From: Bombardia bombarda
Lineage: Eukaryota; Ascomycota; Sordariomycetes; Sordariales; Lasiosphaeriaceae
NCBI GenBank assembly: GCA_030512295.1
Contig: JAULSR010000010.1
Coordinates: 992,001-1,056,000 of the forward strand
DNA: 64,000 bases
Direction: 5' to 3'
Made by a program: the position numbers and the translations under genes. Below are positions 52,171 to 62,018 of the stretch, in pieces. Under the pieces are notes generated by a model. It searched no databases, was not told the DNA's origin, and saw only the letters and a list, made by a program, of their open reading frames with translations. Each line of letters opens with the position of its first letter. Positions within the stretch are counted from its first letter, which is position 1.

Positions 52171-52910
52171 AGACGCAATGACGTGCGGCGGTAACGCGTT
52201 CGTCGACGAGTGGCTGCGTTCGACTGGCTGGGGACCAGGGGGGCGGTCGTGTTCTCGTCTGTGTGGGGAGCGCTCTGTTGCGCGTCCGGTTTCTGCTCCA
52301 TGGTCGGTGAGATTAACAAGAAGCCCCGCTAAGTGGAAGATGGTCTGTCTATGGAATGATGTGCAGGGAAAACAATGAAGAAAGAGTCAAAAGACAGTCC
52401 AAGACAGACAAGAAGGGCGAGCAGAGGAGCGAATGCCAACAATCAAGAACCGGTGAGGGGAGGAAGTCGGTGAGCAGCGAGGGAAAGGTAGCAGGCAAGA
52501 GGCGGGCGGGTGGGCGCATGGAGCTATGATGAGATAACTGAGGGGCCTAACGGGGCAGCGGCCAGGGGAAGGAGCAGCCAGCAAGGACGGAAGGTCCAGG
52601 CCCTGGTAATCGGGCGGTAGTGTAGCTTTGCGAAGCTAGGAGAAGGTGGGGCGCAATCTTTGTCAAAAATTGATGGGCACCTCCAGGGCGCTCTTGCCTT
52701 GTCCCCTCCCTCCCCTGCACTTGCGAGATTTCCCAGTATCGCATTCATTTCAATGCAGTCTTTGTCTGGGCCTGCCTTGACTGCGACGCCTTTTGCCAAC
52801 ACCAACATGGGAACCGTCGAGTATTGCGACGCCAGGAGAGAATGCGCCCGCCAAAACCGCCGCGGCCGTCTGTTGGTGCTTGGGGTCTCGCCAAACAACC
52901 CCTCCTTCCC
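52171..52910. promoter_or_regulatory. Upstream region of the trehalose gene with several CCCCT/AGGGG motifs
   Basis: The sequence upstream of the trehalose gene contains six copies of the stress-response element core AGGGG or CCCCT within about 450 bp (52,456, 52,541, 52,564, 52,703, 52,712 and 52,899). In yeasts and other ascomycetes this core is bound by Msn2/4-type zinc-finger factors and controls trehalose genes. In GC-rich DNA some will occur by chance, so the functional claim is an inference. Confidence 0.35.
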
Positions 52911-54769
52911 TGTTGGCACCGCTATTCCCCGTGATCGGTGCTTCATTCGGGTGCTCCAGGCGACAGCCAAGGACAGGCCCAGACGCAATCGGCCCCCGGC
53001 TCTTCGCGACCTTGGTCCGTGATTGGTGCAGCGCATTCTCCATGGATGGGGAGCATTTGGGGAAAAGCGCCCAGATCTGGCGGGGTCAAAGTCGGCAGCG
53101 GCCAAAACCTGGCAATGATGATGATGATGACCACAGGCCACCTACGTCGCGAGCCGCAACAAAGGTTGGGAGACAGTGGCAGACACGATTTCTCCCGAAT
53201 CGGTCATAAATTATGCCCATAACAAGCACATCCACATCCCATCCCGCCCATTCTCAGCCCAATTGACAGACACAACACTCAGAACGACAGCCTCGGAAAC
53301 GTGCAATGGGAAAAGCATGGGCCATGTGAAGGCAACAACGCACCTGAATGATGACCTGACGTAATGGGCCGGCAACCCCAGACCTTGTCCTCCCAAACGA
53401 GCCAATTCCAGAGGCGCTAACGGCAATCTGAGCTTAATTGCGACCAGGAGGCAGGAACAGTCGGGATCCTGTTTGATGGCCTTTCAGATGATACTATCGA
53501 GCAATCCGCCCTCGGTGGGGAATTGCCAATGCGCGCTGGACGAAGCAGGGGATGCGGTTGCAAAAGAAGCAGGAGGAAGCGTGGAAGAGGGACGGGTCTC
53601 CTGGCAGGTGCGGTCAACCTTCTTTTACACCTGCGCGACGAGACGAGCCGAGGAAAGCTAGGTACTGTATAAGCTTCCCGTAGGATAGGAGGGAGTAGAC
53701 TAGGCAACGCGGCACGAGTGGCTTTAGCTGCGCGCGAGGCGGGCGGGGTTGGCTTGGTCAAGAGGTAGGTCAAGAGGCGCCGCCGAAAACAGCTCGAATG
53801 TCGATGATCGTACTGTACTGTACGTGTCTCTGCTGTCTGTCTTTGTTTCAACGCCTTTCCTGCCACGCAGTACCATATGGGAATGTCGCTTAAATACGTC
53901 GACAAAATAGCGACAGTCGCCAAGAGTGAGCCCCAGATAAGCTCGACGATAGCCTGCGTCGATCCCTGTGAATCACTGGCTCTACTCCAGCTGTCTGTCT
54001 TCATGGACGCAGCCCCAGGCGCGGGATGACGGGCCACAGCCACCACTGACCAGTCCCTCGTCAACTGTCCCACTGGCCGAGCGGGGTCATTTTTGACGCC
54101 TTGGTATTCCAGAGCAACCTAGAGCAGAGCAACCTCGCGCGTCGTGGGCCCGTCGTCCATGGCGCCGTCTGACGAGAACAGGTCGACCGAGAGAACTACC
54201 GGGCTCACGTAGCTGGCCAGCCCGCACGATGCGACGCAACAAGATGCGACACGGCCTGACGAAAACCACGGCCACATCAGGCTGAATAACGAGGAGGCTC
54301 AACCCGGTCAGAGGGCAAGGAGAAAGCCGCGATGCGATCGCGAGAAGCGCCGACCCCTATCCCACCTGCTTGAGCCATTTTCCCAGTTGTTGTTACACCT
54401 TGCATCGCATCGCAGCAGCGCCCTTTTCATCTTGTCGCTTCCACAATTCTCCATCCACCTCCATCTTCCCTCGCTTCCTCCCCCTCCTCGGCCCGCCGCA
54501 GTTAAGCCGGGCGAATTTGGCCGCATTTCCCCGATGACAGGGCCTATTCGACGCAGTTTCGGGATGCAGGCTGCTGCAGACCAATGTCGAGGAACATGCA
54601 CCCACCGCCGCCAAGGTGCACATCATGGAGGATCAACAAGCGGTCGAAAGGCACGCACCAGCCAAGCATTCTCACATGGCCAGATCCGGCCACTTGACTG
54701 GTCTGCAATGCCTGACGCCATGCGCCATTGCACGCTCCTGTACTGTACTGTACCGCCAGGGGGTCCGGC
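52911..54769. other. Long gene-poor intergenic stretch
   Basis: Normal GC content, several 60-220-codon open frames on both strands (for example 53,417-54,073) with low-complexity Arg/Pro/Ser composition and no recognisable motif. I see no gene, RNA or repeat. Confidence 0.45.
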
Positions 54770-54820
54770 GCCAGCCCGTAACGCCAGCCCGCCAGCCCGT
54801 AACGCCAGCCCGCCAGCCCG
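54770..54820. repeat. Short tandem repeat, 21-bp unit
   Basis: About two and a half copies of a CCAGCCCGTAACGCCAGCCCG unit. It lies in non-coding DNA. Confidence 0.75.
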
Positions 54821-55787
54821 CTCATCGACTCACCCCTCATCCCAGAAGCCACTTTCAGTACCACCACGTTCCTTCTTTTCCCTCATCTAAATGCGTGGAC
54901 CATCAGATGTCTATACCATGTCTGCACAGCACAGTTTCCCTGTCCGCCTTACGCAGCAATGAATAAGGATGGCTTGATTGGTACCCGACGTGCTACACCG
55001 CACTAACCGCTGGACTATTCTGGACAAGTACCTAACCATCGGCGGGGTGAGCAAAACCCACGGCGCTAGGGGCGCGTCCTCCCGAGCTTACTTCGTACTT
55101 ACCTGATATCTCTCACTCTGTGTCCTTTTGATGTGCTTCACTAAGCCGGATAAGATTTTCTAAGTCAAGAGTAAAGTGTGCATTATGGAAGTCGCACCAC
55201 CCTCGTAAACAAGACCCCGGCTCTAGTTCCAGATCATAGGTAACAACAGCTGCTATTACTTTTGTTCCTGCTGTGCCATTGCACACGTACTTGCTCGGCT
55301 ACCTACTGCATGTTTAAATCTCTGAGGCGTGTTTGGTGATTACACAGTTGTTATCTATTGGTCAGACGCGTGATAAGTAAGCATGCAAGCCCACACTGCC
55401 GGCCTTTTTGGCGCACGGCAAGCAGTTGGTGGGTGGGTGACTTGCGTGACATGTCGATCAGGTCTGGCCTCGACCTTTTGAGAGCTAGAAGGTTATTTCG
55501 GGGTTTGGGGCATTTACACCCGAATGGGTTGGTCTTACACAACTTGCATTCAGCTGGCAACCTTTAGGTGTGTTCTTCTAAATAGGTACCTATGCGATAA
55601 GGTGAGATTATAGGCAACACACGACGGGCTTAATTAATCTAGTCAGTGTTACTGTTCTATAACTATACCACCAAAAACCATTACATTTCCAACTATCCTA
55701 CCCATAAATATTTCATTCACCAGTAAACCCTTACATCGGCTAAGTAGGCAAAAAAAAAAAAAAACGACGCTCAAATCTTTAGAAAAA
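54821..55787. other. Intergenic, becoming AT-richer to the right
   Basis: No gene recognised. A tract of 14 A (about 55,751-55,764) precedes the tRNA-like sequence. Confidence 0.45.
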
Positions 55788-55908
55788 CAACTAAGCCCGG
55801 AATCGAACCGGGGCCAGAACCGCTCATACTAGGGGCGCCACCTTTCGGTAACTTTTAAAAACCGCATGCACTTACAGAGAGCCTGTACGACCACTATACC
55901 ACACAGCC
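55788..55908 (-). tRNA. tRNA-like sequence with long insert, probably a tRNA pseudogene
   Basis: On the minus strand: GGCTGTG, A box TGGTATAGTGG, then at the far end B box GGTTCGATTCC in a perfect CCCGG/CCGGG T arm, followed by CTTAGTTG and a TTTTT terminator. About 60 nt lie between the anticodon region and the T arm, either an intron or decay. The acceptor ends pair only through G-T wobbles and one mismatch, as if C-to-T changes had damaged the 3' strand. The anticodon is uncertain. Confidence 0.5.
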
Positions 55909-56227
55909 ATTTTTCTTTTTGCGTTGTGCTCTCTTATTCCCTGGGCTGACTTATATAATGCGGGTGCACCGCTGTATTATCTTAGTAAGTATAGCACCTC
56001 ACACCAAGAAACAACAACGAAAGCCGCCATTTTAAGCCTGCATTGGCCTCGGTTGCCTAAAACCACCAGTCGCAGCATCAGAGATTAAAGCATTTATTCC
56101 GCGCAAAAAATGCAAAGGATATCTTATAGTAAATAACTAGAATAATGCTTCGTTCGTATGTTATGTTTTTCTCATATCGACTGGCTATTTTATCTTTTAG
56201 AGAGCGATAATGATTGTAAGTTATAAC
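55909..56227. other. AT-rich flank of the solo LTR
   Basis: Moderately AT-rich, no open frame of interest. It ends with TTATAAC immediately before the solo LTR. Confidence 0.4.
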
Positions 56228-56440
56228 TGTAAGGACATCGGACATCCCCAAGCACATGCCAGTCATCCTACCAACTATGTATATAAGCAGCGGCCCTCGC
56301 CCACCTTCCGTTGCGAGGGCCAGGTTGAAGTCTTACGCCAATACCAGTCATTGCTCGCCTTCCCAGTTATCTTCATTGCTCGCCTGCCCAGTTGTCTTCA
56401 TTGTGACCACCTTGATCAGGCGTACCTGCCTTATCTTACA
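56228..56440 (+). mobile_element. Solo LTR of the intact gypsy family
   Basis: 213 bp, same length as the LTRs at 19,288 and 24,813, with four substitutions (about 2% divergence). Begins TGTAAGGACA, ends ATCTTACA, with TATATAA retained. Flanked by TAAC on both sides (a 4-bp adjacent repeat rather than the 5 bp of the intact element). No internal region, so it arose by LTR-LTR recombination after an earlier insertion. It lies 320 bp from a decayed tRNA-like sequence. Confidence 0.95.
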
Positions 56441-57806
56441 TAACAGCGTATCCCGTGCTGCTAGCAAACCAACCCTAAACTTATCGCGCAGCTTTCTCAA
56501 AAGTTTTATAACATCGATTTTACAAGTATCTTTAGTTTTTAGGATGGATCTTGGTGGCTTTAATTGAGACATGTCCCAATTAATCTGGCTGTTTGAAAGA
56601 ATAGGGCTGTATCTGTTAAGAGCATAGTATAAGGTTAATGACTGTCTCCTCCTAGCTAGAGAATGAAGCTGTGATGGTGGAGCGCAAAGGTGTGAGAGTA
56701 TGAGTGTGAGGTCCTAAGTAAAATATATCTAAGTCATTTTTAGTTGCTGCAAACCTAGTGCACCCTCGCATCATGCAATGGTGGAAGTTTATGCATTAGC
56801 AGTCTAATCGCCTGTAATTAAGGTAGTCAGATAGGTAGGTGATAGAAAAAGCAAGATACCAAAAAGTGTCCGTACCCGCAAAAGTGTCAGGATTAGTAGT
56901 ATTCAAGCACTGATCAATCTACTAAAGAAACTCCAAATTCTCCAAGAACTTATAATCTAAAGGTTATAAGGCATTTTAGTAAGGAAGAATTTTCCTAGAC
57001 ATTTTGGGGTTCGTTAAAGTGACTTTGTTGTCGTTGGCTGGTTTTGATGTCTCCCTTTTTTTGTCACTCCGGGTCGTTAGTGTAGGTCAGCCGTGTGGGG
57101 CAGCGCCTCGGCAAATCCTCGGCTTGTCGTTAGAGTTTTCGACGGGTTCGAGGGGCAAGCTTGCAGTGCGGGGCTAGGGCGGTCAAGGACCAGCGCTTCT
57201 AATTGGCTGCACGATGTAGAGGTGAATGGTCCGTGATATCTGGGGAGGTTTTATACAGAGAGAGTCGCAAAGCATGGCGAGATTGTATAAGTGAGCCCAT
57301 CAAGACCTTCTGTCACATCCACATTGTGAACTGGGGAGTGAATAAAACGTGAAAGTAGATTTAAATACAACACCACAGCCGTCTAGCGTTTATATGTTCT
57401 AAACTGCTCTTGTTAAGTCGTGCGATGTGGAAGATGGCTGCGGGGGACAGCATCTCTCCATGCTCCTGTGATGTGAGCGTTGCCTGGGTTTTGGACCGCC
57501 CAGCCCAGCACTGTACATCCGACTGCCACTCTCAACACCGTCTCACCAGTTGCTCGCTACCTGTTGAGGTCGCACAAAATTTGATCTTCAAAAAATTAAA
57601 ACTGCCCCGCGTCGCGGAGCTTTGGTTTGTTTCTCTTTCCCACCCAGCTTCGCCTCAACCTGGGCCTTCTTCGCAGCAGCCCACACCAGCCTCAACCAGC
57701 AGCAAAGCGCAGATCTCGCAGCGGTATTGCTTCTTTTCTACTGAAACTTCTGCAATTACTCAAGTCTTTGATGCAGGCTGATTGCTTCCTGCCCATTTAA
57801 CCTGCC
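56441..57806. other. Intergenic and leader of the RNase H-fold gene
   Basis: Moderately AT-rich up to about 57,000, then GC-normal. The open frame at 57,410-57,781 is probably leader sequence. No other feature recognised. Confidence 0.45.
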
Positions 57807-59597
57807 ATGTCTTCTTTACTGGCGACCGAGGAACGAATGCAGCTGGCTCAAACCCAAAGCAGTGGTGAACCACTGGTTCCTCCATCGGAGCCTGCCAAGA
57901 TGGCTGATGCTGGCCTGGCTAAAAACCTAGCGTCGCTCCCACAGCCACATGAATCGCTCGCAAAGCCGCGTGAAAAGCGAAAGTCCGAAGACGAGGATGC
58001 TTCCTTAGACGAGGCCAAGCGACAGAAGGAGAACGGTGTGTACCTGGAATGCCACAGCCTCTGTCACCCACTTTGCTTTTGCTTACAATCTTCGTCATAG
58101 ACAGCGACGAAACTGCACAACTGGCCGGGTTTCCTCACGTGGAAATCGAGGAGAAGTACGCTGCAATTGCGAGGGCCGAAGCAGCAGAAAAGCGCAAGCC
58201 GCAATTTGGCAACCTCGAGCTCTCTTTCTTTGCCGATGCCTCTCTTGGTACTGATAATCTCAGTGGTGGCATTGGCATCGTGTTCGACCGGTGGTCTCCC
58301 GGTGACGTATACCACGAGAAGCGGTTCGTAATGGGCTACCACATTACGCCGACGCTGAATATCGACCTGGGCGAGGGCCTGGCGCTTTTTCAAGCCGCGA
58401 AGATTGGCAGAGAAGAGATCGTGAAGGCCATAGAAGCAGCAAACCCTGATGACGCCGAGAAGATTCGGACAAGCAAAATTACCATCAACTTGTTTTCAGA
58501 CTCGATGCGTTTTTTGGAGTACGTCCGCAAAGGCACACTGAAGAGCTGTTTAGACAGCCCCCTTGGAGCTGCCAAAACCGTGCTCTTGAACAAGCTCATT
58601 CGCTACCTCAACGACGCCACGGTGGAAGGAGTCAAAATTCAGTACAAACTCTATTGGATGAAAGGCCACACCCAGAGTATCGTAATGCACTGCCAGGCCG
58701 ATTACAGCGCAGGAAGATCCCGCAAGAAGAAGTCCAGCTTTGCCATCATAGACGGTGAACAGATCACCATCTATCCCCAGACCTGTGTCTTCAACCAAGT
58801 GAAGGCTGTTTTCGACTTGGAGCTTCTCTCAGGTGCCATCCAAACCCAGCCCAAGTCCTTTATGTTCGGCAATCAGGGCGCCCCTCAAGCTGGAGCAACT
58901 GCCGCCGACGTTACGTTCTCACCTTTTGACCAAAGCCACGGCTGCAATGCCCCGGCGCCAAAAGTCCCCAAAGTCCCAACCGTGACGGAACCAAACAAGA
59001 ATCGGGTCGCCAAGGCCCAGCCCTGGGCAAAGAAAAAGAAGGCCGCCTCACTGGCCAAGAAAGCGGCGAACAACCATGCCAATAAATCAGGAACCGAGAA
59101 CCCCGCCACTACTGTTCAGCCTACTGGTAAGTACCACGACGCCTCTCGGAAACCCGCCCATGCGGACCACGCCGTCGCTGCCCAGGTCGCTGCCGCTGTC
59201 AAGAAAGCTGCCGCTGTCGAGCAAGCTCCCGCTGCCAACGTCAGCACCGCCACTGGCGCTCCTGCTCAGGCCGACTCCCGCGGCCAAGAGCTCCCTCTTT
59301 GCAAGCAGGGTACCCTTATCGGCAGTATTTTGCTATCTCGCGTCGTTTTCATCATGAGCGGAGCGGGTTCTAGCTGGGGGGTTCCGTACGCCAGATGGTA
59401 GCAACCGCGCCCAGAGAGCCCACACGCTGTTTCATGCTGACTGCGAGGTCCGGAATGAGTCCAAACGTCGGGCAAAGACTGAGAACAACGTTTGTCTGTC
59501 GAACCAACTGGCCCGATCTCGATCCTGGGGTGATCGCTCCAGAGTCAGAATTCCGTTACGGGCGTTCCAGTATATAATCGGGATGACCAGAAAGTAG
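57807..59597 (+). CDS. RNase H-fold domain protein with Ala/Lys-rich tail
   Basis: Predicted CDS: 57,807-58,035, 58,101-59,309 and 59,395-59,597; 546 residues. Intron 1 has donor GTGTGT and acceptor TAG. Intron 2 (donor GTACCC, acceptor CAG) is proposed because it joins ELPLCKQ to DGSNRAQRAHTLFHADCEVRN, which is more protein-like than the unspliced end. A GTAAGT at 59,126 may be a further donor. Residues 115-285 look like an RNase H fold with acidic positions Asp122 (FFADASLG), Glu168 (GEGLALFQAA), Asp210 (LFSDSMRFL) and His273/Asp277 (MHCQADYSAG). The N-terminus is disordered and charged; the tail after 285 is Ala/Lys/Pro-rich and possibly nucleic-acid binding. Nuclease activity is not proven. 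Confidence 0.65.
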
Positions 59598-62018
59598 TCT
59601 ACTCTACAGCTGGATGATGGATCCCAGAGGATCCGACTTTTTCGGTCTTGTCTCTTTTTAAATAGATTTGTAGACATAGACACCATCACTAACCTCCTGC
59701 ACGCCACATGCCTTAGACTCACATTTACCATGTTATTGATGCACAACAGTTGCCTTGCTGCCGAACATTGGGAGGAGAAAGGTGGATGCACGAGAGTGAT
59801 GAAGTGAGACGGAAGCGACAGAGAGGGCCTTGCGCTGGCACCAGGCACGTGCAGCCATAGTTTGCGCTGCAATTCATCATCATAGGGCAGGTCCAGGTTA
59901 CAAACGTCCTAGTCTGGTGTCTTCGTTGGGCTGGTACAGTGTGGTAGATAGGTACTGTCCATGCTTTTTGAAAGGTCGCGCGAGACGAACTGACCGTCAA
60001 GCTGCAGGTGTTCCCCAATCTCTACTGTGGCCAGTGCAAGAATGGTCCGCCAATAAAGCATAAGTCAAACATCGCAGTCTGCCATCTGAGTCCGCCTCAA
60101 GCGATGAAACGTGAGTACTTTCCAAATCCTCGTGAGGTAAAAATATCGCAGGGCTTGCTTGTCTAACGTTCACCTAAACATTGTCGACAATAAACCAAAA
60201 GCCTAACCGCTTTCAAAAGAGCTGCACTCTAAATCTCACTCGTGACGAGTTCTTTATTTTGCGATAGCTAATTCTTTTTTCTCCGATAACTTACAATACC
60301 AGACGATCCCTCCCGCGTAACCAAAATTGCAGTGCCCCGAGCGGCAATACACTGAAAATAAACATGGCTTGGCTGCAAGGATGAGTTGGGATCTCGACAA
60401 CAAACTAGCTCAGACTAACGGGTATTTTGACGACACGACACGATGACACAAAATGATCGGACATCGAGGCACTACCCATCAATTGTGTAAGCGATTTGGC
60501 TCCCAAGATCGGGGATCATCATGAATTTTCCACAAGATTTAAGATAGCTGCTTGCATCAAATGGTGGCATTGATTAGCAAAGAATACAATAGATGGTATG
60601 GTTCATTTACTGGTGGATTTGGTCAATGCAGCGCATCGGTACCAGTCTTGCAGTACTGGAACAATGCGTCGCGCCAGTCTCGACCTTTCTCTCCCATTCA
60701 GTCTTGGAACTTTCCCATATCCTCCTGCCTCTAAAAACTGTGGGCTCGCTTGCATTAGCAGAGTGGGGCACCATCGCCAAGTTCTTTGCAACGTGCAACA
60801 AACTCCTAAAAAAAAAACCGGGCATCTCTGAAAAGCTCAAAACGGGTGGCCAAGTTTGTATATGGGATGAAAGGAATGCGCGCATAAAAAAACAAACAAT
60901 AGTGCGTCTGACCTGTGCTTGAAATGGGGGGGGTTGGGGTTATGTGGCGTTTTTGAAGGCATGGCTTTCCATCTTCGTGGGTGTTTGCTGCACACGACAA
61001 TTGCCACCTTGTGGGTTCAAAGGCCTGTGATGCAGATCAAGATACACGTTGGGTCTGTTTTCAGGCGAGTGGTGGAGCAAGTGAAGACCAGTTTCTTGGA
61101 ACACAGACCTTTACAGCAAATACGTCTTCTGCGATGAAGAAGGAGGGGTGGGAGAATGATGATGGGGCAGAAAGATTCGAATATTGGCATCATTAGTATC
61201 TGCATTCAAGGTTAGCAATCAGCAAGGTATCAGCAGCGTTAAACGGGGGAAGAGAGATCACCAACATGGTAGAATTCCCTCCTGGCTGCACCGTCCATAA
61301 AGCACGACACACATGTAAATCGTCAAAGATATGCTAGGAACAAAGTCACCAGCAATCAACGGGCTCGTAAAGATATCGCACATTGATCAGAGATAAGTCA
61401 AAACAAGGCTAAGCACCACATCTCCTGTTGGTCTGAAGCCCATTTACCGCTGCTGCCAGTCATCGTAGTCCACCACACTCGATTCCTGACTACCACGGTC
61501 TTTGGTTTATTTTACCCCTTCTGAGCATAATGCTGCTTTCCTTCTCCATCATGATTTTTCTGGCCAAGTACTTCTGTGCTTCTGGTGGGCAAGTGTGTGA
61601 TTCACATTGCCCTCCCACATACGCGCTGCCAGAGAGAAACGCTAAACCCACCAAGACAATGAATAAGAAATGCAGAATTCTCTCAACACGCCAGCTGAGT
61701 GACGGTGGTAATGATTCCGAGAAAGATGACCCTCAAAGCTCCGCCCTGGGTATATTGTCTGATAATGAAAAATGATAACGCCGTGGTAAAATGCATGAAA
61801 AACCTGTCAAAGACATTGCAACAAGGAGGCGGCCAGAAAGAGATAGAGATGCAACCGCGAATTACCCCTGAATGGTAGAGCAGACAAGTATATGCAATCA
61901 TGTAGTCAGTCATGTTGGAGTGGATTAAACTGAATCCATGAGCGCAATGTCGTCCAGGTATCTGCCACCCTGAGATGAATACGCTAGGCCATTGTGACAT
62001 TGTTGCGAGAGTCGAATA
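59598..62018. other. Intergenic, 2.4 kb, with one coding-like segment
   Basis: Apart from 59,972-60,110 (listed separately) no gene is visible. Poly-A/T stretches and short open frames only. The right end is the 3' flank of the BTB gene. Confidence 0.45.
59972..60110 (+). CDS. Possible isolated exon (cysteine-containing)
   Basis: One frame reads DELTVKLQVFPNLYCGQC, KNGPPIKHKSNIAVCHLSPPQAMK with good protein character, opens after an AAAG that could be an acceptor and ends at GTGAGTAC, a strong donor. Two CxxC/C positions could bind zinc. It may be a further exon of the RNase H-fold gene or a remnant of a separate gene. No start or partner exon found. Confidence 0.3.

Noticed and set aside
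53417..54073. 218-codon minus-strand open frame
   Set aside because: Ser/Arg/Pro-rich throughout without any conserved motif, splice support or start context. Treated as chance.
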